This document shows positions 1 through 12,600 of a stretch of 64,000 nucleotides of DNA, one piece after another. The notes under the pieces were generated by a model. The model was not told where the DNA came from. It searched no databases and saw nothing but the letters and a program-made list of their open reading frames with translations. A program made the position numbers and the translations under genes. The stretch spans positions 17,209,764 to 17,273,763 of the forward strand of contig NC_088306.1 in assembly GCF_032854445.1 (NCBI RefSeq), read 5' to 3'. Every line of letters begins with the position of its first letter. Position 1 is the stretch's first letter. Source of the stretch: Liolophura sinensis (lineage: Eukaryota > Mollusca > Polyplacophora > Chitonida > Chitonidae).

Positions 1-289
1 AATTATTAAATTTAATAGGGGTCATAATCAGCAGCACAACGCCGCCAGAGGCTACAACCTGAACCAGTATACTCTGGCCTTGCGTCTACAGGCTACTTAA
101 ACTGTAAATGATAAAGCAGGCTTACTGTATCAACAGTTCAAGCGGTGGATGAAATATTCTTCCAGTATGTCCAATTCCCGAGACAGCTATTTACAACTTG
201 GACCTTCATCGCTGAAGTCCACAACTTTAATCTGCCATTGACTACAATATGGAAAATCACTACGACGTTAGAGATCTAGAGTAAACATG

Positions 290-405
290 ACAGTGGGTGG
301 TCATAGGAAGAGCCCGGTTTCCTCCCACCATGATGCTGGCTGCCATCGTGTAAGTGAAATATTCTTGAGTACAGCATAAAACACTGATCAAATAATAAAT
401 AAAAC
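290..405 (+). repeat. SINE-B 3' portion
   Basis: It carries the family's internal block (CCCACCATGATGCTGGC), the AAGTGAAATATTCTTGAGTA block and an A-rich tail of AATAAA repeats. The tRNA-like head is missing. Confidence 0.75.
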
Positions 406-959
406 ATTTGTTAAGTGCCAGGCCCAAGGAACATAAACTATCTTAGACATAAATCGGGATTTTAATCATTAAATTTGGTATGTCCTCTTCCATTGTTTTA
501 GCTGAAAGTTTTTTGTACAATTTAAGTTACCGAGCAATATTTTCTTTTATCTGGTTACATTAGAAATTTTAAAGTGATCCAAAATTTTTCAAATCAAGTC
601 TAAAATCGCTTCCTGATCCCAAGGCCAGTACTGTAAACCATGGACTTAGTCATGATCTAAAAAAATCTGAACCGGTACCAAAAAGCTGTTAAATAACTGT
701 ACACGAAGACACACCATTCAGTACCGTACAGTCACATGGGTGACTCCCAAATTTTTCGCTAAGTTGTTGAAACATCTAGGCACACTTTCAAGAATTATGT
801 TGAAGATCTTCAAACTTTGCATCTCAGAGTCTTGGTTATCCTGTATTTATTCATTAAAAGCTACAATATATGATATTATGCTGATCTGGACTGAAATTTA
901 AATTAAATCAAACACTGTGCCCAGTCCAACATGCACCATTTAGGACAGGTGGCAGGATA

Positions 960-1115
960 AGGCAGAGATGCAGTATCTGTGAAGGTCTGTCAGCAACCTG
1001 CTGATGGTCGTGCGTTTCCCCCATTTTTTTCTCCCTCTATAATGCTGGCTGCCGTGGTATAAGTGAAATATTCTCGAGTACAGCGTAAAACACCAATCAA
1101 ATAAATAAAAAATGA
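960..1115 (+). repeat. SINE-B 3' portion
   Basis: Same family as 290-405. It has the GCAACCTGCTGATGG block, TAATGCTGGCTGCCG, AAGTGAAATATTCTCGAG and an AATAAATAAA tail. Confidence 0.75.
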
Positions 1116-1439
1116 GGGAGAGATGCAGTGTAATGCGACTTACTCGCTTTGTTTTCTTAGCAGGTGGAGACTTCGACAAACCATCTAGTGAAGGATTTAG
1201 GGCTAAAAATTCTGTGACTGAAAAAGAGGGGACAAGTACAAATTTAGTTAAACTTTAAATGTTAATCAGAATTAAGAAACTGTATTCATATTCCTTCAAA
1301 CCTTAGAGATGTTACATTTTTATTATAACTTTGATGTTTGCACTTAACACACCCTACAAAGTCAACGTTTACAAAACCACACAATTGCAACTTGCATCCA
1401 AGCTGGAAAGACAGTGCTTTCCTGTCATACAAAAGCACT

Positions 1440-3345
1440 ACTTTCCTACCTGGTCCCAAGTGGGAATGACTTTGCTCTCTTGTAATACATCAATAGTACT
1501 TTCCCACCAGGTCCCAAATGAGACTGATTTGATCTCTTGTAATGCACCAGTAGTACTTTCCTACCAGGTCCCAAGTGGGACTGACAGTGCCCTCTTGTAA
1601 TGCACCAGTAGTACTTTCCTACTTGGTCCCAAGTGGGACTGACATTGCTCTCTTGTAATACATCAGTAGTACTTTCCTACCTGGTCCCAAGTGGGACTGA
1701 CTTTGCTCTCTTGTAATCCACCAATACTACTTTCCTACCAGGTCACAAGTGAGACTGACATTGCTCTCTTGTAATGCAGCAGTAGTACTTTCCTACCTGG
1801 TCCCAAGTGGGACTGACATTGCCCTCTTGTAATACATCAATAGTACTTTCCTACCAGGTCCCAAGTGGGACTGACATTGCTCTCTTGTAATGCACCAGTA
1901 GTACTTTCCTACCAGGTCCCAAGTGAGAATGACATTGCCCTCTTGTAATGCACCAGTAGTACTTTCCTACCTGGCCCCAAGTGGGACTGACATTGCCCTC
2001 TTGTAATACATCAGTAGTACTTTCCTACCTGGTCCCAAGTGGGACTGACATTGCTCTCTTGTAATACATCAATAGTACTTTCCTACCAGGTCCCAAGTGA
2101 GACTGACATTGCTCTCTTGTAATGCAGCAGTAGTACTTTCCTACCTGGTCCCAAGTGGGACTGACATTGCCCTCTTGTAATACATCAATACTACTTTCCT
2201 ACCAGGTCCCAAGTGGGACTGACATTGCTCTCTTGTAATGCACCAGTAGTACTTTCCTACCAGGTCCCAAGTGAGAATGACATTGCCCTCTTGTAATGCA
2301 CCAGTAGTACTTTCCTACCTGGCCCCAAGTGGGACTGACATTGCCCTCTTGTAATACATCAGTAGTACTTTCCTACCTGGTCCCAAGTGGGACTGACATT
2401 GCTCTCTTGTAATACATCAATACTACTTTCCTACCAGGTCCCAAGTGAGACTGACATTGCCCTCTTGTAATGCACCAGTAGTACTTTCCTACCTGGTCCC
2501 AAGTGGGACTGACATTGCCCTGTTGTAATACATCAGTAGTACTTTCCTACCTGGTCCCAAGTGGTACTGACATTGCTCTCTTGTAATACAACAGTAGTAC
2601 TTTCCTACCAGGTCCCAAGTGGGACTGACTTTGCTCTCTTGTAATACATCAGTAGTACTTTCCTACCTGGCCCCAAGTGGGAATGACATTGCCCTCTTGT
2701 AATACATCAATACTAATTTCCTACCTGGTCCCAAGTGAGACTGACATTGCTCTCTTGTAATGCACCAGTAGTACTTTCCTACCAGGTCCCAAGTTGCCCT
2801 CTTGTAATGCACCAGTAGTACTTTCCTACCAGGTCCCAAGTGGGACTGACATTGCCCTCTTGTAATACATCAGTAGTACTTTCCTACCTGGTCCCAAGTG
2901 GGACTGACATTGCTCTCTTGTAATACACCAGTAGTACTTTCCTACCTGGTCCCAAGTGGGACTGACATTGCTCTCTTGTAATACATCAGTAGTACTTTCC
3001 TACCTTGTCCCAAGTGGGACTGACATTGCTCTCTTGTAATACATCAGTAGTACTTTCCTACCTGGTCCCAAGTGGGACTGACATTGCTCTCTTGTAATAC
3101 ACCAGTAGTACTTTCCTATCAGGTCCCAAGTGGGACTGACATTGCTCTCTTGTAATACATCGGTAGTACTTTCCTACCTGGTCCAAAGTGAGACTGACAT
3201 TACCCTCTTGTAATACATCGGCAGTACTTTCCTACCTGGTCCCAAGAGGGACTGACAATGATCTCTTGTTATACATCAATACTACTTTCCTACCTGGTCC
3301 CAAGTGGGACTGACATTGCTCTCTTGTAATACATCAATACTACTT
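1440..3345. repeat. 58-bp minisatellite, about 33 copies, with 348-bp higher-order period
   Basis: The unit contains GTACTTTCCTACCTGGTCCC, then AAGTGGGACTGACATTGC and CTCTTGTAATACATCAGTA. Repeat starts are 58 bp apart, for example at 1621 and 1679. A block of six units recurs at 348 bp (variant unit at 1737 again at 2085). Read in the direction of UBXN7, every unit contains CAGGTAGGAAAGT, a good match to a 5' splice site. It lies in a UBXN7 intron or beyond its exon 8. Confidence 0.95.
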
Positions 3346-3639
3346 TACCAGTTTAACAACAAAAGGAATAAACCATTGACTACACACCTTCAGTGAGAAA
3401 AAGTTCAGGAAGGGAAAGGTTTACATTAGCTATAGCCAGATGAGCTACGAGTCAAAGGTATCCAGAATAATGTAACCATGAAGTGACCCTGAGGGTCAAT
3501 ATTAGACAATCAACGCTGTTGTAATTCATGCATAAAACACGGATGTCAGAAAGTTCAAACAGTATTAACATTCCTTTCTTTTACAGACAAGGGCCATAAC
3601 TCCACCCAGCTTTATAATTTAGCAGGGCTGACTTCTTAC

Positions 3640-3693
3640 CTAAATCGCAGAACGTCACATTATCCAGTTTGTTCCACACTGCCATGTTTTCAC
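3640..3693 (-). CDS. UBXN7: UBXN7 exon 8 (end of UAS domain)
   Basis: A 54-nt exon reading (G)ENMAVWNKLDNVTFCDL. The acceptor is TTCAG|GT and the donor G|GTAAGA, with phase 1 out. It aligns with the UBXN7 segment after DPRTG. The following exon was not found in 1-3639, so the rest of the gene lies left of the window or in exons I could not see. Confidence 0.8.
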
Positions 3694-6600
3694 CTGAACA
3701 AAACACACACATCAATATTAACTATGATGTTAATAACTATAATTAACTAGAAGTTGCCCCATTCACCTGTGGTTTAAATCAGTCACATTTGCATCTCAGA
3801 TGGCTGCAATTTTAGATTTGTAAGCTCTTGCGGTAGACGGGAGCTGGCAGCTAATTTCACTTGACAGCCTTGTGCCTTAACCTAACAACGACATCCTTAG
3901 TACATACATTAAATATTCATTCACTAAAATTCTACATTGGAAATTTTATCCCCATTCCCAGTAACTGAAAATTCCAAGTAAGAAGTGTTACTTTGAAATG
4001 TTGCCATTTTATTGGTTGAGGGAAGCAGGTGCAGCCATTGTCCACGAGTGGGTGTTAATTTGACAACGACTGCTCGTTGTAGTAAAGTGCAACCTGGAAT
4101 GCAAAAGAGAAAGGCCTGTAACAGCCAGATAGCTGGCTGCATTATAAGGACACACCTGTTCTTGGATCCAGCACTGCTACATACGGCCATGTGGTGATTT
4201 TGTAAAACTGCATGTACTTCCTGCCTTCTTCACTGTCATGGTACACCTGGCAACAGCAAAATGCTCTACTGAACAAATGTACATGTACCATAGAAACATG
4301 GGAATACACCAACCACTCAGTAATGTATAGATAGGCTAGTTTGGCCAAGACTCCATTGTCAAGTAACGGTTCCGTCATCGCACAATCCACTTCAGTCCAG
4401 TTGTCTTCAACCTCTGCCTCTGGTTTACTTAGATGAAGTCGCAACTGCCGTTTCCAGGTCCTTTTTTGGTAAGTTCCTCCAGCTCACTGATGTTATGGAT
4501 GGATAACTCGTGTTGTGTTTAATGTTGTGTATGGATAATTGATGTTGTGGATGGATAACTGGTGCTGTGAATAGATAATTGGTGTTGTGGATGGATAACT
4601 CGTGTTGTGTTTGATGTTGTGGATGGATAAATCATGTTGTGTATGGATAGTGCATGTTGTGAATGGATAACTGATGGTGTAGATGGATAACTTGTGTTGT
4701 GTTAAATGTTGTGTATGGATAATTTGTGTTATGGACGGATAACTGATGTTGTGGATGGATAACTCGTGTTGTGTTTAATATTGTGTGTGGATAATTGGTG
4801 TTATGGATGGATAGCTGATGTTGTGGATGGATAATTCGTGTTGTGTTCAATGTTGTGGATTGATAATTGATGTTGTGAATGGATAATTGATGTTGTGGAT
4901 GGATAACTGGTGTTGTGAATGGATAATTGATTTTGTGGATAGATAATTGATGTTGTGAATGGATAATTGATGTTGTGAATGGATAATTGACATTGTGGAC
5001 AGATAACTGATCAACTTGTCGATGCACAGATTTTAGTTCGAATTCATCAGCTTTCTTCCCACAAAAATAAGACTGTAATTTTCGGGGTCATGAATCCAAC
5101 GATCTTGGTAATGAGTGTACTGTTGGGCAATATTGTAGATTTAATGCTCATCATAATCCTCCATCATGAAATTATGCTTCGAGGATGGCGGGATTCTGGT
5201 GGGCATATTCCACGTCTACTGGTAACTTTTCCCAGCAAAGTGAACTAGGCTAATGACATGTAGACAATTTGTTCCCGTGAGAAGCATCAAACTTTTCAGC
5301 ATGTATGTTTAGAATAGGTCGAAATATGGGAAAACGTCGGCTTCACTATGGAAAACCATATGAACGGAGATTTGTCTAGGTATGTGGTGTTAGCATGCCT
5401 TTTTCCCCCTTGTCAAGCTGCTCTCCTCATTTATGGTGTCAATGAAACTTTTCAGGTTCTCCTCAGTCTTCAGCCAGCTTCTCAAAGTGGATTCTGATAT
5501 CTCGTTGTTTTCCCCGACTTTTAGCACATGGCTCCCCAGTCACTCTGGTTATTGCCAGCCGTTTGTCAGATCCTGTGTAGGACTTTCTCTGGGCATCAGG
5601 CAGCTTGTAATCAGCTCCTGTGTAGGATTTCCGCTTGGCATCGGGCAGCTTGTAATCAGCTCCTGTGTAGGATTTCCGCTTGGCATCGGGCAGCTTGTAA
5701 TCAGCTCCTGTGTAGGATTTCCACTTGGCATCAGGCAGCTTGTAATCAACTCCTGTGTAGGATTTCCGCTTGGCATAAGGCAGCTTGTAATCAGCTCCTG
5801 TGTAGGATTTCCGCTTGGCATAAGGCAGCTTGTAATCAGCTCCTGTGTAGGATTTCCACTTGGCATAAGGCAACTTGTAATCAACTCCTGTGTAGGATTT
5901 CCGCTTGGCATCAGGCAGCTTGTCATCAGCTCCTGTGTAGGATTTCCGCTTGGCATCAGGCAGCTTGTAATCAACTCCTGTGTAAGATTTCCACTTGGCA
6001 TCAGGCAGCTTGTAATCAGCTCCTGTGTAGGATTTCCACTTGGCATCAGGCAGCTTGTAATCAGCTCCTGTGTAGGATTTCCGCTTGGCATAAGGCAGCT
6101 TGTAATCAGCTCCTGTGTAGGGTTTCCGCTTGGCATGAGGCAGCTTGTAATCAGCTCCTGTGTAGGATTTCCGCTGGGCATAAGGCAGCTTGTAATCAAC
6201 TCCTGTAGGGTTTCCGCTTGGCATGAGGCAGCTTGTAATCAGCTCCTGTGTAGGATTTCCGCTTGGCATAAGGCAGCTTGTAATCAACTCCTGTGTAGGA
6301 TTTCCGCTTGGCATGAGGCAGCTTGTAATCAGCTCCTGTGTAGGGTTTCCGCTTGGCATCAGGCAGCTTGCAATCAGCTCCTGTGTAGGATTTCCTGATG
6401 ATTTAGCATCAGGCAGCTTGTAATGTCTACTGGTATGAAATTGTAATTCTTCAACCTTTTTGCATGATTGCATTGTGTTTATTCAAGCACACTTTGAGGG
6501 CTTTATTCTGCACAGACTGATACAATTATACTTTTCTTGAAGCCTTGAAATTGGCCAACCAAGCCAATGTAGCTGTGTCTTTAAAAAGAAATTAAAAAGG

Positions 6601-9600
6601 TGCATAAACAGCAGTGAAAGTTGGTCTTTTATACGCAAAAATGTTGATGAATTTGGGTAACTGCACAATGAGACAGCCACATTTCACCTTATCGGATTAT
6701 CATTACATGTAATAAAGCTTACTTTATTGCCACCTTGCTCTATTACAAAACAATAACTTATTACAGAAATCTTTAACAACACTAGGGTCATGGCGATGCA
6801 ACAGAAAGCGATGTGAGAAAACACAAAAACTCTTGTCTCCATCTTAATTTCTAATAATATCTTATACACACACATTTTCTAACAAACACCTGAAACGGCC
6901 TTACTGCTGAAAGCTGATTAAATAGTTCCGCGTAAGAACACCAGTGGTGAGGCTAAGCCTAAACAGGCCACCATGTTTGGCATAAAGGTCAATCTTGTCT
7001 AGTGATGAGAGTGATGTGAAGAAAGTTCAAAGAGCGGTAAAGAATAAGGAACTTGACACATACCTGCCAGAAGACAAAATGCTGTTTGATGATAGCCTTG
7101 ACAGCACTGTTACTCCATACATCTCTGTTCAGGGCCTGACACGCAAACTCCTGAACGTTCTGAACATTCACCATTAGCCACCGCCCATCAGTCGTGCCGC
7201 TGTCTCTCGCCTGTCAATCAAACAACAGTACTTAACACACCACATACCAAGCCATGGCAGCATGTTGCTTCGGATCTAGACATTGAATGATTGAATGATT
7301 TGAGTGATTTGAAATTAACCACGAAAACTACATTTGATCTACTTCATGAGGGATAATTCACTGACGTAAAGGTGCCCTTGTACATCACACGAATAGGAGT
7401 GATAACTCAGGAGCTCTTTAATCTCACAGCAATGGGTGGGGTAACTCACCTTGTCTCTCGTATCAATGGGCGGACCAACTTACAGCTGTAAAGGAGCCCT
7501 TGTATACCTCATCAACGGGAGGGATAACTCACCGATGTGAAGGAGCTCTTGTGCATAGCATCAATGGGAGGGATAACTCACTGATGTAAAGGAGTCCATG
7601 GGTATCGCATCAGTGGAAGAGCCCTTGCGCATTGCATAAAAGGGGAGGGCCAACTCGCCAACATGAAGGAGCCCTTGTGTATAGTATCAATGGGAGGGAT
7701 AACTCACCAACATGAAGGAGCCCTTGTGTATAGTATCAATGGGAGGGATAACTCACCAACATGAAGGAGCCCTTGTGCATAGCATCAACGGGAGGGATAA
7801 CTCACCAACATGAAGGAGCCCTGGTGCATAGAACCAATGGGATGGAGAACTCACCAACATGAAGAAGCCCTTGTGCATAGCATCAATGGGAGGGATAACT
7901 CACCAACACGAAGAAGCCCTTATGCATAGCATCAATGGGAGGGATAACTCGCCAACATGAAGAAGCCCTTGTGCATAGCATCAATGGGAGGGATAACTCA
8001 CCAACATAAAGGAGTCTCTGTGCATCGTATCAGTGGGAGGGCTAACTCACAGATGTAAAGGAGCCTTGTGTATCATACCAATGGAAGGGATAACTCACTG
8101 ACGTAAACGAGCAGAATAACTCAACGTATTGTATCAATGGGAGGGACAACACACCAATGTAAAGGAGCTCTTGTGTATCGGATCAATAGGAGAGATAACT
8201 AACTGGCGTAAAGGAATCCTTGTGTATCGCATCAATGTGAGGGATAGCTCATCGACGTAAAAGAGCCCTTGTGTATCGAATCAAAAGGAGAGATAACTCA
8301 CTGATGTAAAGGAGCCCTTATGTATCATATCTATGGGAGGTCTGAACAGGTCTTCTAACGTCTTCCTCTTACTGTTGCTTCGCGTCACAGAGCGCATAGC
8401 CTCCTGCTGGCCTGTGGAGAAAATTGAAATGCAAACCACATGAGAAGTAAGCACAGGTAAATAATGTTCATAAATGTTATAATGATGATGTCTTACTCTT
8501 TCTTGCTTATGAGTGCTTTAAAGGAAAAGAAAATTTAAATATCAATCAGATACCACTGAAAAGAGTATGCATTTCCGCGCAGGTGCATGCCATAAAAAAA
8601 ATTCTAATATGTACCTAAAGGTCATAAATTATAAATAAAAAATTCTTATATATATCGCTGTGGGCAACTCCACTTTGCCTAAGAACTAGTCCTGAAGTCT
8701 TCTGTGTTAGGAGGAGAATTGCCATCGGAAACCACCAAAATGCAGTTCGTACATTTCTGGTAGAACTCTTCTTCCCAGAAGGTGGCGACCAGTACATTCC
8801 TTTTTCCACTTGACGATCGGGAAACCGAAATGTTGGACATAGGTTCCGAGTTTACACGAACAAGCCGGCAGTTTTAACAACTCTCACTGGCTGAGAGGCA
8901 ACACACCCTTAGAATAAATTACAGGGTGTTAAAGATGGAGGACATGATGGACTTGGCGATAAATGCCAGCTTTACCGTTTTCAGGCTTTACGTGTATGGC
9001 GAGGAAAAATCGCAAAACTATGCAGCTGGCAACACCAGATAGAAAAAAAAGTGCTCTTTTCAGCCTATAGTGTCATGTTTTGAAGTTTTTCTTCTCCTTT
9101 TAAAGATTTACTGGATTATCATACATACTGTCAAGCCTCTTGGGTATCAACTGAACAAACATGCATAACCATAATTATGACTTATTTATTTATTTGATTG
9201 GTGTTTTACACCATACTAAAGAATATTTCACTTATCCGACGACGACAGGCATGATATGACTTATTTAGTTACTTCCTGTTTGGGTTCATATTGACTTTAA
9301 GTATCCTATGCTTGTAACATATGGACATGATGATGCTCAGTTTGCTTTCTGACACATTTTTGTCATTCACACCGTGATCCCTTTTACTTTCCCCACGAGT
9401 TGATACTTACGTGTTTCTGTTTCAAAATCTCGAAATCCATCGAACACGGATCTGGCTGTTCTTCTCCTTCCCCGAAAGCCTTAGGACAAATTAGAAAATA
9501 AAGGAGACAGTTATTATTTTCTTCTTAGACAAAGTGGAAAACAAAAATAAACAATTAAATACTCATCTATGTACAGGAAAAAAGTGATGAAAAAGTACTA

Positions 9601-12600
9601 AAGAGTGTGACTGGCAGTATTACTGACAAATACTCAACAATTCCTTGTTTCCCAGGCAGTGGGATCATGAAACCATCTTAAACTTTAACTCAAAATATCA
9701 ATCATTAAACCTGGTATTTTCCTGTATGTAACAAATAACAATTTTAAAGAGATTTGAAACTCTGACTTAAGTCTAAAATAGTTTCCTGATCATGGAATCA
9801 AATTATTTTCAGCTCTAAATGACTCACAGCCTTAAAAGCTGAACTCGCATCACTTACAGCCCTTAAAGCTGAACTCGCATCACCAACAGCCCTAAATGCT
9901 GCTTGCATCACTTACAGCCCTAAAAGCTGAACTCGCATCACTCACAGCCCTAGAAGCTGAACTCACATCACTAACAGTGCTAAAAGCTAACTCATATCAC
10001 TTACGGCCCAAAAAGCTGAAGCCATCTTAGTGACAGCCCTGAAAAATGAAATCACATCATTTACAGCCCTAAAAGCAGAAATCACATCAACCACTTCACA
10101 GCTTTAAACTTTTAGCTATGAAAGCAGAGCAAAATACTGCATGGAATCCACAAACCTTTGCAAAAGATTCGCTTTGGAGCCTTAATCATGCATTACATGC
10201 AATCTCAAACCAGAAGCTCTTCTAAACATCTTCATCAAGGTTGTCAGAGGGTCATGTCTCAGAATCATTACAATAACTACGATAGAAACGTCCCAGGGAC
10301 ACTTTACTTTACAGGAAAAGTAAAAAGTACACCGGAACACTCAACCCTGGCCTGTTACACTGTATAAAACAGAATAAATGCTTGGTTTTAGAAATCTTAC
10401 TTAAAAATTAGAATGTTAAGAGAAAGATTTTGGTAACAAGTAACTGCCAGCCATCAACTCAGCAGAACACTCTCCGCCCTTGTAAACTACGTTCTCAAAC
10501 CAGCCCCCTCACTTACTGGACCTTATGATGATACCTATTGATATTTCTGATGAACCAGTGTGAATAGAGAATTCAGAAGTTAGTCTGGAAGACAAAATCG
10601 TGTTAAAATAAAAGTTTGGAATGTGTGGCGATTTCTTTTTTACAAGAAAGCACTCAAGAGCGATGATGAGTATTAGAATAGGGGAGTTTCATGTTGAAAC
10701 TCCTTTGTCATCCAAGGTAAAAGTGGTCCTCCTGTCATGTGAATGGTAAAGTTTAGGTAACCTTTCTTCACATTAATTCACTGATCACCTGTCTCACCCT
10801 TTCCCTGAGGCACTGTTGACACCTCTTTCCTTTAGAAACGTGCCAGGGATACTTTACTTCATTTTCACGATTTTGAGCCAAGTGTTTTCAAGGCACATCG
10901 GGTGATTTCTATTAACCAAACTTGTAACGAAACAAGTCTGAATGTGTTTTTCCATGATTACCTGAATCTGGATATTATTCACGTTAATCCACAAGAGTTT
11001 AATTACCATTTGTAGTACATGTACCATTCATACCAATTTCTTTCCCACATTATCAGCAGACTACCATTTGACTTAACCTTAGATATATGTACCTGACAGT
11101 TAACCTAAATTTTCAGACAACCTTCTATACTTCTCACAAAGGGGGCATCCTACTTATTACTTGTGAAAGCTACTTGTCTGTTGTTTATTACAACACTTTG
11201 GGAAATTCTATTTAGTAAGTTACTTTTTTTTAACTTTCCTGTCAAGGCCAGAGACATTAAATTTACATTTATGATGTCTGACATTTGATTTATTTGTTGG
11301 ATTTGCTTTTTGCATAGTATTCAAGAATATTTTATTTATACAATGGCGGCCAGCATTAGGTGGGAGAAAACCCATGACCCCATCTGACATTTGAGATAAA
11401 GCAACCATCAGGTACAAACACAAATAAGTCATAAACACTTAGTCGTACAGGTAGGACCAGGCAGTAGCTCCTACTTGTCACTGGACAGGTGCATGCAGCC
11501 ATAAAACAGCAGCGCAAAAATATACAGCACATGACACACCAACCAATCAATTTACCTGCATCAAAGATCTCTCTGTGCACTACAAAATAGGAAGGCAATG
11601 GTTGGATGTTTGGATTCACTGAAGAATTATTTTGGCAACAGGAAATTAACACTTACATCTACATCTGACTAACATATACCATAAAGCGCGACAAGGTTCT
11701 GTCATACATGTAGTCTCGAGAGATATCACACGGTTTCAAACTACCTACAGAGGAGTTACATAACCTACTTCTGGTAGCCATACTGGAGTTCTGTACCTAT
11801 AGCAGCCCATGTAAACAAGACTCCAAAATGGCTACCTTGCTATTGTTCTGCCAAGGTGATGACGTCACGTGCAACCCCTCTGTCTTTTAATTTTTGTTAA
11901 CTTTTCTAGATTCACTTTTATTTTTATGACATTCAAATGTCTGAATGAATGGATAGTAATAATGTTATACCGCAATAGCGATATTTAAGTGATTTCTGGT
12001 ATCTGACCGTCCACACCCATATTTATTGCTGCAAATTTGTGATTAGTTCCCAGTTTCCTGCTTTGCTCAAGATTTATTAATTTACTTATCTGATTGGTGT
12101 TTTATGTCGTTCAAGAAGAAGAGCTACATTTCCTAAACTCAAACTAACGTGCTTGACAGGCGTTAATCTACATATTGGGTGCACGCACCATGTTTTCTCA
12201 AAGGGCACTATACAAAGCAGAAAGGGGTCAATTTTAGTCAATTTGAAGGCTTTTGCCCCCTGAAGACACTGTTCAGTAAATACTGGGAAAAGCAGTGTTG
12301 GGGTTGTTTGACCTTGAATTGACCTTGAGTCATAGGTTTAGCCAGGAGGGTGTCAAAGCGTCTTTGAGACGCCCTATTCTGACGAAATTAACATGGGAGA
12401 GATAGAGAAAATTGGAAACGAAACGGCTAAATCTATGCCTTGAGTAGATCGTGTTTAGTCTTTGAATGCAGTCTGCCTTATTACAGCTTACCGTATACTG
12501 GTGTCTCTTCTACGAGGGTTTCCTCTTTCTGTGGGATGGGAGCTCGGACCTCGCTGTAAGTACACAGGACACGTGAAGGTCTTGGTTACACAATCAATGA

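Larger units (their letters stand above)
1..1330. other. UBXN7 intron sequence with SINE remnants
   Basis: AT-rich sequence presumably inside a UBXN7 intron. Apart from two SINE-B tails listed separately, I see no open frame with splice borders and no RNA gene. Confidence 0.5.

Noticed and set aside
1440-3345. CRISPR-like look of the tandem arrays (58-, 45- and 37-bp units)
   Set aside because: The units are contiguous, with no unique spacers between short repeats, and the DNA is eukaryotic.
5433-6473. Four overlapping open frames of 216-336 codons
   Set aside because: They are by-products of the stop-free 45-bp repeat. Unit variants change amino acids freely and no start or splice context supports them.
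11356-11652. Minus-strand open stretch with a good donor, considered as a UBXN7 exon
   Set aside because: Exon 3 (12492-12553) joins exon 4 in phase and matches the family without it. Adding this segment after exon 2 or 3 gives a stop or a phase clash.
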